A stretch of DNA of 64,000 nucleotides from Palsa-504 sp963753225 (GTDB taxonomy: Bacteria; Actinomycetota; Actinomycetes; Streptosporangiales; Streptosporangiaceae), in the NCBI GenBank assembly GCA_963753225.1, contig CAVWBQ010000021.1:186001-250000 (forward strand). Reading direction: 5' to 3'. The notes beneath the pieces were generated by a model that saw only the letters and a program-made list of their open reading frames with translations, had not been told where the DNA came from and did not search any database. This document shows positions 43,974 through 52,468 of this stretch, one piece after another. The position numbers and the translations under genes are program-made. Each line of letters begins with the position of its first letter. The first letter of the stretch is position 1.

Positions 43974-46391
43974 TCACCGGTCATCCCCGGCCGCCGGGCC
44001 GGCCGCGGGCGCGCCGGACGGCCGCCAACGGGCGTGCGCCGTCCCCGGCACCCCGGACCGGATCAGCTCGAGCCGCGGCCGCGGGCCGTCCGTGCGTCCG
44101 CCCTGCGGCCTGCGGCTGCCCGCGGCGAACGGCATCGGCCAGCTCGCACCCGGACCCGCGTACCCCTGCTCGGCGGCGGCGTGCAGGATCCATTGCGGGT
44201 CGTACAGGTGGGTGCGGCCGAGCGCGCACAGATCGGCCCGGCCCGCCAGGATCAGCGAGTTCACGTCGTCGTAGGAGGAGATCGCGCCGACCGCGATCAC
44301 CGCCACGCCGTACTTGCGGCCGATCTCGTTGCGGATCCGGTCCGCGAAGGGCGTCTGGTAGCTGCGGCCGAAGGCCGGCTTCTCCTCGCTGACCACCTGC
44401 CCGGTGGACACGTCGATGCCGGCCACGCCGTGTTCGGCGAACGCCTGGGCGATCTCCACGGTGTCGTCGATGCCCAGGCCGCCCTCGCACCAGTCGGTGG
44501 CCGAGACCCGCACCGTCATCGGCCGGTCCTGCGGCCACACTGTGCGGATCGCGTCGAATACCTCGAGCGGGTAGCGGAGCCGGGCGGCCAGCGAACCGCC
44601 GTAGCGGTCGGTGCGCCTGTTGGTCAGCGGGGAAAGGAACGACGACAGTAGGTAGCCGTGCGCGCAGTGCAGCTCGAGTAGGTCGAACCCGGCCAGCGCC
44701 GCCGCCCGCGCGGACGCGACGAACTGACCCTTGATCTCGTCGAGCTCCGCGGCACCCAGCGAGCGCGGCACCTGGCCGCCCGCCTTATAGGCGAGCGGGG
44801 AGGGACCGCAGACCTCCCAGTTGCCCTCGGGCAGCGGGTCGTCCATCCCCTCCCACATCAGCCTGGTCGAGCCCTTGCGGCCGGAATGGCCGAGCTGGAT
44901 GCCGATCTTCGCGCCACTGCGGTCGTGGACGAAGTCCACGATCCGGCGCCAGGACTCTTCCTGCTCCGCGCTGTACATCCCGGTGCATCCCGGCGTGATC
45001 CGCCCGGACGGGGAGACGCAGACCATCTCGGTCATCACCAGGCCGGCCCCGCCGAGCGCCTTGCTGCCCAGGTGCACCAGGTGGAAGTCGCCGGGCACCC
45101 CGTCACGCGCCGAGTACATGTCCATCGGCGAGACGATCACCCGGTTCGCCAGCTCCAGGGCGCCCAGCCGGAACGGCTGGAACATCGGCGGCCGCGCCTC
45201 GGCCGGCCCTTCACTTACACTCCCGGCGAACCAGCGGTCCATGTCCGCGACGAACTCCGGATCGCGCAGCCGCAGGTTGTCGTAGGTGACCCGGCGGCTG
45301 CGGGTCACGATGTTGAACGCGAACTGGTGCGGGTCCTGGTCGGTGTACTGGCCGATGTTCTCGAACCACTCCAGGCTGGCCTGCGCGGCCCGCTGGGTGG
45401 AGGCGACCACCGGGCGCCGCTCCGCCTCGTACGCGGCCAGCGCCGTGTCAATGCCGTCCTGCTCGTGCAGGCAGGCGGCCAGGGCCAGCGCGTCCTCCAT
45501 GGCCAGCTTGGTGCCCGAGCCGATGGAGAAGTGCGCGGTGTGCGCCGCGTCGCCGAGCAGCACCACGTTCCGGTGCCGCCAGGCCTGGCACCGCACGGTG
45601 GTGAACGTGGTCCACCGCGAGTTGTTCGCGAACAGGCTGTGCTGGCCACCGCCGGGCTTGCCGAGCACGTCCGCGCACAGGCCGCGGATCATCTCGATCG
45701 ACGCCTCGTCGCTCTGCCCCGGCGCCAGGCCGGACGCGGCGACGTCGCCGAACCCGGCCCGCCGCCACACGTCCTCGTGCATCTCCAGGATGAAGGTGCT
45801 GGCCCGCTCGCTGTACGGGTAGCCGTGCACCTGCATGATCCCGGCCGGGGTGTCCAGGATGTAGAACTTGAACGCGTCGAAGACCAGGTCCGTGCCGAGC
45901 CAGATGTACTTGCACTGGCGCTGCTCCAGATCGGGAGCGAACGAGCCGGCGAACCGGCTCCGCGTGGCCGAGTTCATCCCGTCGGACGCGACCACCAGGT
46001 CATAGCCCGCGGACAGCGCCTCGACGTCGGGTGCCTCGGTGCGGAACAGGATCCGCACTCCGAGCGCCGCGCAGCGAGCCTGCAGGATGGCCAGCAGCCG
46101 CTTGCGGCTCATCGCGGCGAAACCATGGCCGCCCGAGGTGAACGTGGTTCCGCGAAAGTGCACGTCGATGTCGTCCCAGCGGGCGAATTCGCGCCGCATG
46201 GCCGCGAAGATTTCCCGGTCGGCGTGCTCGATGCCGCCGAGGGTCTCGTCCGAGAACACCACGCCGAAGCCGAACGTGTCGTTGGCGGCGTTGCGCTCCC
46301 AGACGGTGATCTCGTGCCGGGCATCCAGCTGCTTGGCCAGGGCTGCGAAGTACAGGCCGCCCGGACCGCCACCCAGGACCGCGATGCGCAT
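43974..46391 (-). CDS. 2-aminobenzoyl-CoA monooxygenase/reductase-like two-domain flavoenzyme
   Basis: An 805-residue fusion. The N-terminal half (1-390) is a PHBH-type FAD monooxygenase: IAVLGGGPGGLYFAALAKQL, and GDAAHTAHFSIGSGTKLAME. The C-terminal half (from about 405) is an Old Yellow Enzyme-type FMN domain: FQPFRLGALELANRVIVSPM, LHCAHGYLLSSFLSPLTNRR, TDRYGGSLAARLRYPLEVFD. This architecture occurs in 2-aminobenzoyl-CoA monooxygenase/reductase, which hydroxylates and reduces the ring of anthraniloyl-CoA, and in salicylyl-CoA 5-hydroxylase relatives. It is divergent from ridA, and a PaaX-type regulator follows; the ligase is 11 kb away. The last 45 residues are non-conserved. Confidence 0.87.
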   Translation of the reverse strand: MRIAVLGGGPGGLYFAALAKQLDARHEITVWERNAANDTFGFGVVFSDETLGGIEHADREIFAAMRREFARWDDIDVHFRGTTFTSGGHGFAAMSRKRLLAILQARCAALGVRILFRTEAPDVEALSAGYDLVVASDGMNSATRSRFAGSFAPDLEQRQCKYIWLGTDLVFDAFKFYILDTPAGIMQVHGYPYSERASTFILEMHEDVWRRAGFGDVAASGLAPGQSDEASIEMIRGLCADVLGKPGGGQHSLFANNSRWTTFTTVRCQAWRHRNVVLLGDAAHTAHFSIGSGTKLAMEDALALAACLHEQDGIDTALAAYEAERRPVVASTQRAAQASLEWFENIGQYTDQDPHQFAFNIVTRSRRVTYDNLRLRDPEFVADMDRWFAGSVSEGPAEARPPMFQPFRLGALELANRVIVSPMDMYSARDGVPGDFHLVHLGSKALGGAGLVMTEMVCVSPSGRITPGCTGMYSAEQEESWRRIVDFVHDRSGAKIGIQLGHSGRKGSTRLMWEGMDDPLPEGNWEVCGPSPLAYKAGGQVPRSLGAAELDEIKGQFVASARAAALAGFDLLELHCAHGYLLSSFLSPLTNRRTDRYGGSLAARLRYPLEVFDAIRTVWPQDRPMTVRVSATDWCEGGLGIDDTVEIAQAFAEHGVAGIDVSTGQVVSEEKPAFGRSYQTPFADRIRNEIGRKYGVAVIAVGAISSYDDVNSLILAGRADLCALGRTHLYDPQWILHAAAEQGYAGPGASWPMPFAAGSRRPQGGRTDGPRPRLELIRSGVPGTAHARWRPSGAPAAGPAAGDDR

Positions 46392-46397
46392 GGTCCT

Positions 46398-46423
46398 GAT
46401 CGTATGCTGGAATCTCTACGATC
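46398..46423. promoter_or_regulatory. Candidate operator between the monooxygenase and ridA genes
   Basis: GATCGTA (46398-46404) and TACGATC (46417-46423) are perfect inverted halves with a 12-base spacer, inside the 65-bp divergent promoter region. The position, just upstream of the monooxygenase start and covering both promoters, suits repression by the adjacent PaaX-type protein, which binds inverted repeats of similar size in other bacteria. Confidence 0.5.
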
Positions 46424-46456
46424 GTCAATAAGTCGCGATACCGCTAAGCTGCGGTC

Positions 46457-46855
46457 ATGATCTCAGAGCGCATCAACCCCGCCGAGCTCGCCCGGCCCTC
46501 GGGTTTTTCCCACGCGGTGGCCGCCTCCGGCCGGATGGTGTTCCTGGCCGGCCAGACCGGCGTGGACCGGGACGGGAACGTCGCCGAAGGCGGCGTGGTG
46601 CCGCAGTTCGAGCGGGCCCTGACCAGCCTGCTGACCGCGCTGGGCGCGGCGGGCGGGCTGCCTTCCAACCTCGTCAGCCTGACCGTCTACCTGACCGACA
46701 TGGCCGGCTACCAGGCGCACGGCAAGGAAATCGGCGCCGCCTGGCGCCGGCTGGCCGGAACGGAGTACCCGGCCATGGCCGCCGTCGGCGTGACCCGGCT
46801 GTGGCTGCCCGAGCTGCTGGTCGAGATCCAGGGCATCGCCGTGGTTACCGGCTGA
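46457..46855 (+). CDS. RidA family protein
   Basis: A 132-residue RidA/YjgF-type protein, a trimer that hydrolyses reactive enamines or imines. Typical elements: VAASGRMVFLAGQTGVDRDG, VPQFERALTSLLTALGAAGG, NLVSLTVYLTDM and a YPAMAAVGVTRLWLPELLVE end in which the usual catalytic Arg position is aligned with TRL. It is divergent from the monooxygenase/reductase gene. A deaminating enamine hydrolase makes sense after ring reduction of 2-aminobenzoyl-CoA, which yields an enamine. Its 3' end overlaps the PaaX gene by 11 bp. Confidence 0.85.
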   Translation: MISERINPAELARPSGFSHAVAASGRMVFLAGQTGVDRDGNVAEGGVVPQFERALTSLLTALGAAGGLPSNLVSLTVYLTDMAGYQAHGKEIGAAWRRLAGTEYPAMAAVGVTRLWLPELLVEIQGIAVVTG

Positions 46856-47705
46856 CGGATTTCACGTAGGCCCGGGCCGGCTCCTCGAGCAGGGCCTGCA
46901 GGGCGAAGAACAGGTCGGCGGCCCTGATGCCGATCCAGCCCTCGGGCAGCAGTTCGGCGGGTAGCCCGGGGTCCAGGTAGGGGAGCCGCCGCCAGTCGGT
47001 GAGCACCCGCACGTAGCCGGCGAAGGCTTCCTGCTCGCCTGGAGGACCAGAACCCGGAGCCCCGAGGGCCCGCAGCGCCAGCTCGTGCGCCTGGATGAAG
47101 GACTCGTAGTGCCGCTCAAGCTCGTCCAGGTCCCACCACTGGCGGATCTTCGCGGCCGGGTCGCCGAAGGCCAGGTGGTCGGCGCGGAACAGGTCGGCGT
47201 ACGCGTCGAGCTCGAGCCGCCGCAGCGTTTCGGCCGTGGTGTCCCGCGGGTGGGCGGGCACGATCCACACGCCGGGCGCGACCATGCCGAACCCCAGCCT
47301 GGTCAGCTCGGACCGCAGCACGTGCCGCCGGTGGCGTTCGGACTCGGGGACCGAGAAGACCGCGAGCACCCAGCCGTCGGCGGGCGTGGCCCTGCGCCGC
47401 CGGAAGATCCGCGCGTCACCCTCGCGCAGGATGGCCAGCGCCCCGGCGGACAGCTGGTAGCCGGCCGAGCCGCCGTTCCGCAGCGACTGCAGGATGCCGC
47501 GCCGCTTCAGCCGTGATATAGCCGAACGGACGGCCGGCTCGTCTATCCCCAGATCAGCGAGCAGCCGTATCAGGGTCGCGACAGAGAGCCAGCCGCCGTC
47601 GTGCCGGGCGTACAGCCCGTAGACCGTGATGATCAGGTGCCGCAGCCGGGCCGACCGCGCGGTGGCATCCGCGCCGGGTTCGTTCGGTTCCGTTGCGGCC
47701 GTCAC
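46845..47705 (-). CDS. PaaX-family transcriptional regulator
   Basis: A 286-residue GntR-like regulator of the PaaX family, which represses aromatic-CoA pathways until the aryl-CoA binds. The N-terminal winged helix is RLRHLIITVYGLYARHDGGW, VATLIRLLADLGIDEPAVRS and AISRLKRRGILQ; the middle domain includes DGWVLAVFSVPESERHRRHV and VAPGVWIVPAHP; the C-terminal part has RVLTDWRRLPYLDPGLPAEL and LLPEGWIG. GTG 47705 is the probable start. It probably controls the divergent monooxygenase and ridA genes through the inverted repeat at 46398-46423, with anthraniloyl-CoA as likely effector; both are inferred. Confidence 0.85.
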   Translation of the reverse strand: MTAATEPNEPGADATARSARLRHLIITVYGLYARHDGGWLSVATLIRLLADLGIDEPAVRSAISRLKRRGILQSLRNGGSAGYQLSAGALAILREGDARIFRRRRATPADGWVLAVFSVPESERHRRHVLRSELTRLGFGMVAPGVWIVPAHPRDTTAETLRRLELDAYADLFRADHLAFGDPAAKIRQWWDLDELERHYESFIQAHELALRALGAPGSGPPGEQEAFAGYVRVLTDWRRLPYLDPGLPAELLPEGWIGIRAADLFFALQALLEEPARAYVKSVSR

Positions 47706-47723
47706 CCGGTCACGATACCAACC

Positions 47724-48218
47724 TCACTCCTTGACCTCTCGTAGCCGGCCGGTCTCGACCTCGTAGACGAAGCCGCGGATGGAGTCCTTGTCCGGGACGA
47801 AAGGGCTGGCCTTGATCCGGGCGATGGACTGGCGCACGTCGGCGTCCAGGTCACCGAAGGCTTCCAGCGCGAACGAGGGCCGGATGCCGGTGTCGGCCTC
47901 GATCTGGGCCTTGACCTCGTCGTCGTGGAAGGTGAGCATGCCGCAGTCGGTGTGGTGGATGAGGACGATCTCGGTCGTGCCGAGCAGCCGCTGGGAGATC
48001 GTGAGGGACCTGATCACGTCGTCGGTCACCACCCCGCCGGCGTTGCGGATCACGTGCGAGTCGCCCTCGGAGAGCCCGAGCACGCCATAGGGGTTGAGCC
48101 TGGCGTCCATGCACGCCACGACCGCGGTGTGCTTGGCGGGCAGCAACGGCAGGTCGCCCTTGTCGAAGCTGGCGGCGTACCGTTCGGCGTTGGCGACGTA
48201 GGCGTCGGTGCTACTCAC
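47724..48218 (-). CDS. Beta-type carbonic anhydrase
   Basis: A 164-residue zinc enzyme interconverting CO2 and bicarbonate. Zinc ligands: the Cys in VVACMDARLNPYG (with the Asp-Arg pair) and HHTDCG (His and Cys). HVIRNAGGVVTDDVIRSLTI is the family signature. GTG 48218 is chosen because GGAGGAACC sits directly before it; a longer reading adds 17 residues. It is monocistronic. The length is that of short beta-class enzymes of actinobacteria. Confidence 0.88.
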   Translation of the reverse strand: MSSTDAYVANAERYAASFDKGDLPLLPAKHTAVVACMDARLNPYGVLGLSEGDSHVIRNAGGVVTDDVIRSLTISQRLLGTTEIVLIHHTDCGMLTFHDDEVKAQIEADTGIRPSFALEAFGDLDADVRQSIARIKASPFVPDKDSIRGFVYEVETGRLREVKE

Positions 48219-48324
48219 GGTTCCTCCCCGGAGAAATGGTCGGGTATCGGCGGGATCGTATCCACTCACACGCTAGCCTAATCCTGATCTAACAGACCAG
48301 AAATACCGGGTTGAACAGGCGGGA

Positions 48325-49527
48325 TCAGCTCTTGTCCAGCCGGGGGAACGCGACCTCCTGCAGCAGCAACCGGATGGCGGCGGCGACCGGGATCGCCACC
48401 AGCACCCCGACGATGCCGAGCAGCACCCCGCCGATCAGCACCGCGACCAGGCTGGCCAGGGCGGGCAGTTCCACCGTGCGGCCCTGAATTCGCGGCACGA
48501 TCAGGTAGTCCTCGGCGAGCCGGTAGAAGACGTAAAAGCCCAAGGTGCCCAGCGCGACCGGCAGCGACACGGTCAGCGCGACCAGGCTCACCACGATCCC
48601 GCCCACGGTCGAGCCGATCACGGGGATCAGGTCGAGGAAGGCCACGAACGTGCCCAGCAGCAGCGGGTAGGGCACACCCCACGCCAGCAGCCACAGGTAG
48701 GTGCCCAGTCCGGCGATCACCGCGGTGATGAAGCTGCCCAGCATATAGCCGCCCACCTTGGCGAAGATCTCGTCGCCGATGAGGATGGCCCGCGGCCGCC
48801 GGGAATGCGGGATCAGCCGGTAGGTGGTCAGCTTGATCTGCGGCAGGCCGGCTAGGAAGTAGATGCTGAGCACGGCGATGGCGAGGATCTCGGACACGGT
48901 CCCGATCACTAGGGCCCCGGCCCCGATGACCCCGCCCACCAGGCTGCCGCTGCCGCTGGTGAGCAGCTTGGTCAGCCGGTCCTGGACGTGGTACTTGACG
49001 TTGAACTTGCCCAGCTGCGAGTTGCGGTCCTGCAGATCGTGCAGGTAGTGCGGGACCTGGTGGGCGAGCGCGGTGGCCTCGCTGGCCATCGGCGGGATGG
49101 CCGCGGCCAGGAAGCCTGCCACGATGCCGACGCCGCCGACGATGACGACCACGACGGCCGCCCACCGGGGCACGCCGTGGCGGACCAGCCAGCCCACGAT
49201 CGGATCGAGACCGGCCGCGATGAAGAACGCCAGGCCGATGAGGATGAGCACGGACCGGGCGTGGATGAACAGCTGGATCAGGCCGTAGGCGACCGCGACC
49301 CCGAAGGCGGCGTGCAGCCCGATCATGAACGGAGAACGCCGGTTGACCGGACGTCCGAGCTCGCCCAGGCCGCCGGTCTTCTCCGCGACCTCGGCCGCCT
49401 CCTCTAGCGCTTCCTGGATCGGTTCATCTCCGGCGCCGCGGTCTGCCCTGGCTTCTTCGTCCTGGGTGCGGACTTTCTCCTGCGTCCGGATCTCAGCCGA
49501 CTCCGGAGCCTGACGGGACTTGTTCAC
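48325..49527 (-). CDS. AI-2E family transporter
   Basis: A 400-residue membrane protein of the AI-2E exporter family, with about eight hydrophobic segments. The N-terminal 60 residues are hydrophilic and acidic (EEAAEVAEKTGGLGELG). Membrane parts include VLILIGLAFFIAAGLDPIVG, WAAVVVVIVGGVGIVAGFLA, and the family hairpin region GVPYPLLLGTFVAFLDLIPV, IGSTVGGIVVSLVAL. LPALASLVAVLIGGVLLGIV and a Lys/Arg end complete it. Members export autoinducer-2, organic acids or act as sodium antiporters; the substrate is unknown here. GTG 49527 is the likely start. Confidence 0.85.
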   Translation of the reverse strand: MNKSRQAPESAEIRTQEKVRTQDEEARADRGAGDEPIQEALEEAAEVAEKTGGLGELGRPVNRRSPFMIGLHAAFGVAVAYGLIQLFIHARSVLILIGLAFFIAAGLDPIVGWLVRHGVPRWAAVVVVIVGGVGIVAGFLAAAIPPMASEATALAHQVPHYLHDLQDRNSQLGKFNVKYHVQDRLTKLLTSGSGSLVGGVIGAGALVIGTVSEILAIAVLSIYFLAGLPQIKLTTYRLIPHSRRPRAILIGDEIFAKVGGYMLGSFITAVIAGLGTYLWLLAWGVPYPLLLGTFVAFLDLIPVIGSTVGGIVVSLVALTVSLPVALGTLGFYVFYRLAEDYLIVPRIQGRTVELPALASLVAVLIGGVLLGIVGVLVAIPVAAAIRLLLQEVAFPRLDKS

Positions 49528-49579
49528 CGGGCCCGACTACCCTCGGCCGGGCCCTTTAAGCCCGGCGGTGCGGATTGCC

Positions 49580-51352
49580 TCAGGGCCCGCTCGGCGTGAC
49601 CAGCCCGGTCTCATAGGCGATGACGACGAGCTGGGTCCGGTCGCGCGCTTGCAGCTTTGTCAGCAGCCGGCCCACGTGCGTTTTCGCGGTGGCAGGGCTG
49701 AGGTAGAGCCGCTCGGCGATTTCCGCGTTGGACCAGCCCCGGGCGACCAGCGTGAGCACCTCGCGTTCGCGGGCGGTCAGGATGTCCAGCGTGGCGGGCG
49801 GCGGCCGGTCGCTGTCCGGGCGGCGGACGAACTCGCTGATGAGCTGGCGGGTCACGCTCGGGGCGAGCAGCGCGTTGCCGGCCGCCACGACCCGGATCCC
49901 GGCCAGCAGGTCGTTGGGCGGGGTGTCCTTGAGCAGGAACCCGCTAGCGCCGGCCCGCAGCGCGGCGTAGACGTACTCGTCCAGGTCGAAGGTGGTCAGG
50001 ATGAGTACCCTGACGTCCTCGGTCTCCTCGGCCCCGCAGATCACCCGGGTCGCCTCCAGCCCGTCCAGATGCGGCATCCGGATGTCCATCAGGATGACGT
50101 CGGGTCGTTCCTTTCTAGCCAGCGCGACCGCCTCGGTACCGTCGCCGGCCTCGCCGACGACCTCGAGGTCCGGCGCGGAATCGACGAGCACCCGGAAGCC
50201 GCCGTCTGGCCGTGGCCCGGCGCTGAACTCCCCGCCGAACACCGCCACCCGCTCGCGCATGCCGATGATCCCGTGCCCGGAGTCGGCCCGCGGAGCCGGG
50301 ACCTTCGCCGACGGCGCGCCCGTGCCCTGGTCGGTGACCTCTACGGTCACCGAGGCCGGGCGGTAGCTGATCGTGACGTTGGCGGCGGAGGCGGCGCCGT
50401 GCTTGATCACGTTGGTAAGGGCCTCCTGGATGATCCGGTACGCGGACAAGTCGATGCCCGGAGGGACGTCCCCCCGCTGGCCGTCGACGTTGATCCAGAC
50501 CTTGAGCCCGGCGTCCTTGACCTGGCGGGCGAGCGAGGCGAGGTCGGCCAGCCCCGGTGCCGGGGTGAGGCTGCCGCGCGATTCACCGTCCTGGCGCAGC
50601 ACGCCGAGCAGACGGCGCATCTCGGTGAGCGCGGCACGGCTGGTCGCCTCGATGGCGGCCAGCGCCTGCCGGGCTTCGCCTGGCTGGGTGTCGATCACGT
50701 GGTTGCCCACCGCCGACTGCACCGCGATGACGCTCATCGAGTGCGCGATGACGTCGTGCAGTTCGCGGGCGATGCGCAGGCGCTCCTCGGTCACGGCCCG
50801 GCGGGCCTCTTCCTCACGCTCGCGCTCGAGTCGTTCGTTCCTGGCCTGGAGCTCCGCCCATCGCGCCCGTCGGTGACGAAGGTTCCGGCCTGCCAGCCAG
50901 GCCACCGCGACACCGAGCTCGCTCTCGATATAGGTGGCGAGGATCGCTACTCCGTCCGGCTGCAGGTCGACGGCCACCCCGATCACGACGGCCGACGCGA
51001 ACAGGGTCGCGACGGCCACCCGCTCCCGGCTGTGCAGGGCGATATCGAAGGTGAGCACGAAGATGGCGAGCCCGGGGTAGGCCACGTAGCGCCCGGTGGC
51101 GTACACCACCACCGCGGCCAGGCAGACGGCGACCGAGGCGCCAGGGAACCGGCGATGGGTGAGGATGGGCGCGCAGATGAGGATGGCCAGCAGCCAGGTC
51201 AGGACCGTCGTCGGGTGCTGTCCGGCTAGCAGGTGCCTGGTCCCGATGAACTGCCCGGCCATCAGCGCGAACACCACGAACGCGGCGATGCCGTCGATCA
51301 GCAGCGGGTCCATGTGGCCCAGCGCCCGCCTCATCGATCGCCACGTCGGCAT
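49580..51352 (-). CDS. Histidine kinase fused in frame to a NarL-type response regulator
   Basis: A 590-residue fusion. Residues 1-165 carry about five membrane helices, then HisKA_3 with the phospho-acceptor His199 in RIARELHDVIAHSMSVIAV and a HATPase_c domain (to about 385). Directly after PRPDGGFRVLVDSAPDLEVV the sequence continues as a response regulator: phospho-acceptor Asp423 in DVILMDIRMPHLDGL, LKDTPPNDLLAGI and a LuxR-type HTH (LTAREREVLTLVARGWSNAE). The first 15-20 receiver residues, with the acidic Asp pair, are absent, so the receiver is incomplete. A deletion fusing adjacent kinase and regulator genes explains this. An ABC exporter gene pair follows divergently and may be its target. 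Confidence 0.85.
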   Translation of the reverse strand: MPTWRSMRRALGHMDPLLIDGIAAFVVFALMAGQFIGTRHLLAGQHPTTVLTWLLAILICAPILTHRRFPGASVAVCLAAVVVYATGRYVAYPGLAIFVLTFDIALHSRERVAVATLFASAVVIGVAVDLQPDGVAILATYIESELGVAVAWLAGRNLRHRRARWAELQARNERLEREREEEARRAVTEERLRIARELHDVIAHSMSVIAVQSAVGNHVIDTQPGEARQALAAIEATSRAALTEMRRLLGVLRQDGESRGSLTPAPGLADLASLARQVKDAGLKVWINVDGQRGDVPPGIDLSAYRIIQEALTNVIKHGAASAANVTISYRPASVTVEVTDQGTGAPSAKVPAPRADSGHGIIGMRERVAVFGGEFSAGPRPDGGFRVLVDSAPDLEVVGEAGDGTEAVALARKERPDVILMDIRMPHLDGLEATRVICGAEETEDVRVLILTTFDLDEYVYAALRAGASGFLLKDTPPNDLLAGIRVVAAGNALLAPSVTRQLISEFVRRPDSDRPPPATLDILTAREREVLTLVARGWSNAEIAERLYLSPATAKTHVGRLLTKLQARDRTQLVVIAYETGLVTPSGP

Positions 51353-51559
51353 GTCGTCACCGTAGCCAAGATCACCTGCGAGACGCGTCCGCCTGCAGGG
51401 TGACCCGCCGGTTACCCGTGCAGGCGTACGCCTTCAGGCCGCACGATACGCCCGCCTGGGCGGGCAAGGCGAGTGCGGAAACTGCCTTGCGGGCCGGCGA
51501 TTTCGCGGCCCTGGGTCGCCACAGTGGAACACGACGCACCCCCCACGAGGAGCCGCCTT

Positions 51560-52468
51560 ATGTCCACCATCAGCCTCTCCCGCCTGACCAAGCGCTACGG
51601 CCCGGTCCTCGCCGTTGACGACCTGTCCTTCGAGGCCGGGCCGGGCCGGGTGACCGGGTTCCTTGGGCCTAACGGGTCGGGCAAGACCAGCACCTTGCGT
51701 ATCCTGCTCGGTCTGGCCAAACCCACCGCGGGCACGGCGACGATCGACGGCCTGCCGTACCACCGGCTGCCTGACCCGGTGCGGCGGGTGGGAGCCGCGC
51801 TGGACAGCAGCACCTTCCACCCGGGCCGCAGTGCCGCCCAGCATTTGCGGGTCATCACCACCGCGACCGGCCTGCCCCGCCGACGGGTGGACGAGGTGCT
51901 CGCCCTGACCGGGCTGTCCGACGTCGCGGGCCGCGCCGTCGGCCGGTTCTCGCTCGGCATGCGGCAGCGGCTCAGCCTGGCCGCGGCGATGCTCGGCGAC
52001 CCGGGCGTGCTGATCTTCGACGAGCCGCTCAACGGGCTCGACCCGGACGGTATCCGCTGGCTGCGCGGCCTGCTGCGCTCGCTGGCGGGGGAGGGCCGGA
52101 CCGTGTTCCTCTCCAGCCACCTGCTCACCGAGGTGGCGCAGACGGTCGACGACGTGATCGTGCTGTCCCGCGGCCGCCTGGTGACCCAGACCACGCTGGC
52201 TGACCTCGTGGCCCGCACCTCCGTGGTCCGCGTCCGGACCCCGGAAGCGGCCCGGCTGCTCGACGTGCTCGCCGCGGCTGGCCTGCGGGTCCGCCTGGTC
52301 GATACCTCGACCGTGGAGGCCAGGTCGGCCACCGCGGACGCGGTCGGCGTGGCCGCCGCGACGGCCGGCGTGACCATCCTCGAGCTCTCCCGGCACGACG
52401 AGGACCTGGAGAGCCTGTTCTTCGAACTCGTCGGGCAGAACCACCAGAACCAGGAGGTAGCGGCATGA
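51560..52468 (+). CDS. ABC-2 type exporter, ATP-binding protein
   Basis: A 302-residue ABC ATPase: Walker A GFLGPNGSGKTSTLRILL, signature RFSLGMRQRLSLAAAM, Walker B PGVLIFDEPLNGLDP and the switch SSHLLTEV. The C-terminal part is the regulatory extension of drug- or lantibiotic-type exporters. ATG 51560 has ACGAGGAG upstream. Its stop overlaps the permease start (ATGA). It is divergent from the kinase-regulator fusion gene, a common arrangement for cell-envelope stress-controlled exporters. The substrate is unknown. Confidence 0.9.
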   Translation: MSTISLSRLTKRYGPVLAVDDLSFEAGPGRVTGFLGPNGSGKTSTLRILLGLAKPTAGTATIDGLPYHRLPDPVRRVGAALDSSTFHPGRSAAQHLRVITTATGLPRRRVDEVLALTGLSDVAGRAVGRFSLGMRQRLSLAAAMLGDPGVLIFDEPLNGLDPDGIRWLRGLLRSLAGEGRTVFLSSHLLTEVAQTVDDVIVLSRGRLVTQTTLADLVARTSVVRVRTPEAARLLDVLAAAGLRVRLVDTSTVEARSATADAVGVAAATAGVTILELSRHDEDLESLFFELVGQNHQNQEVAA

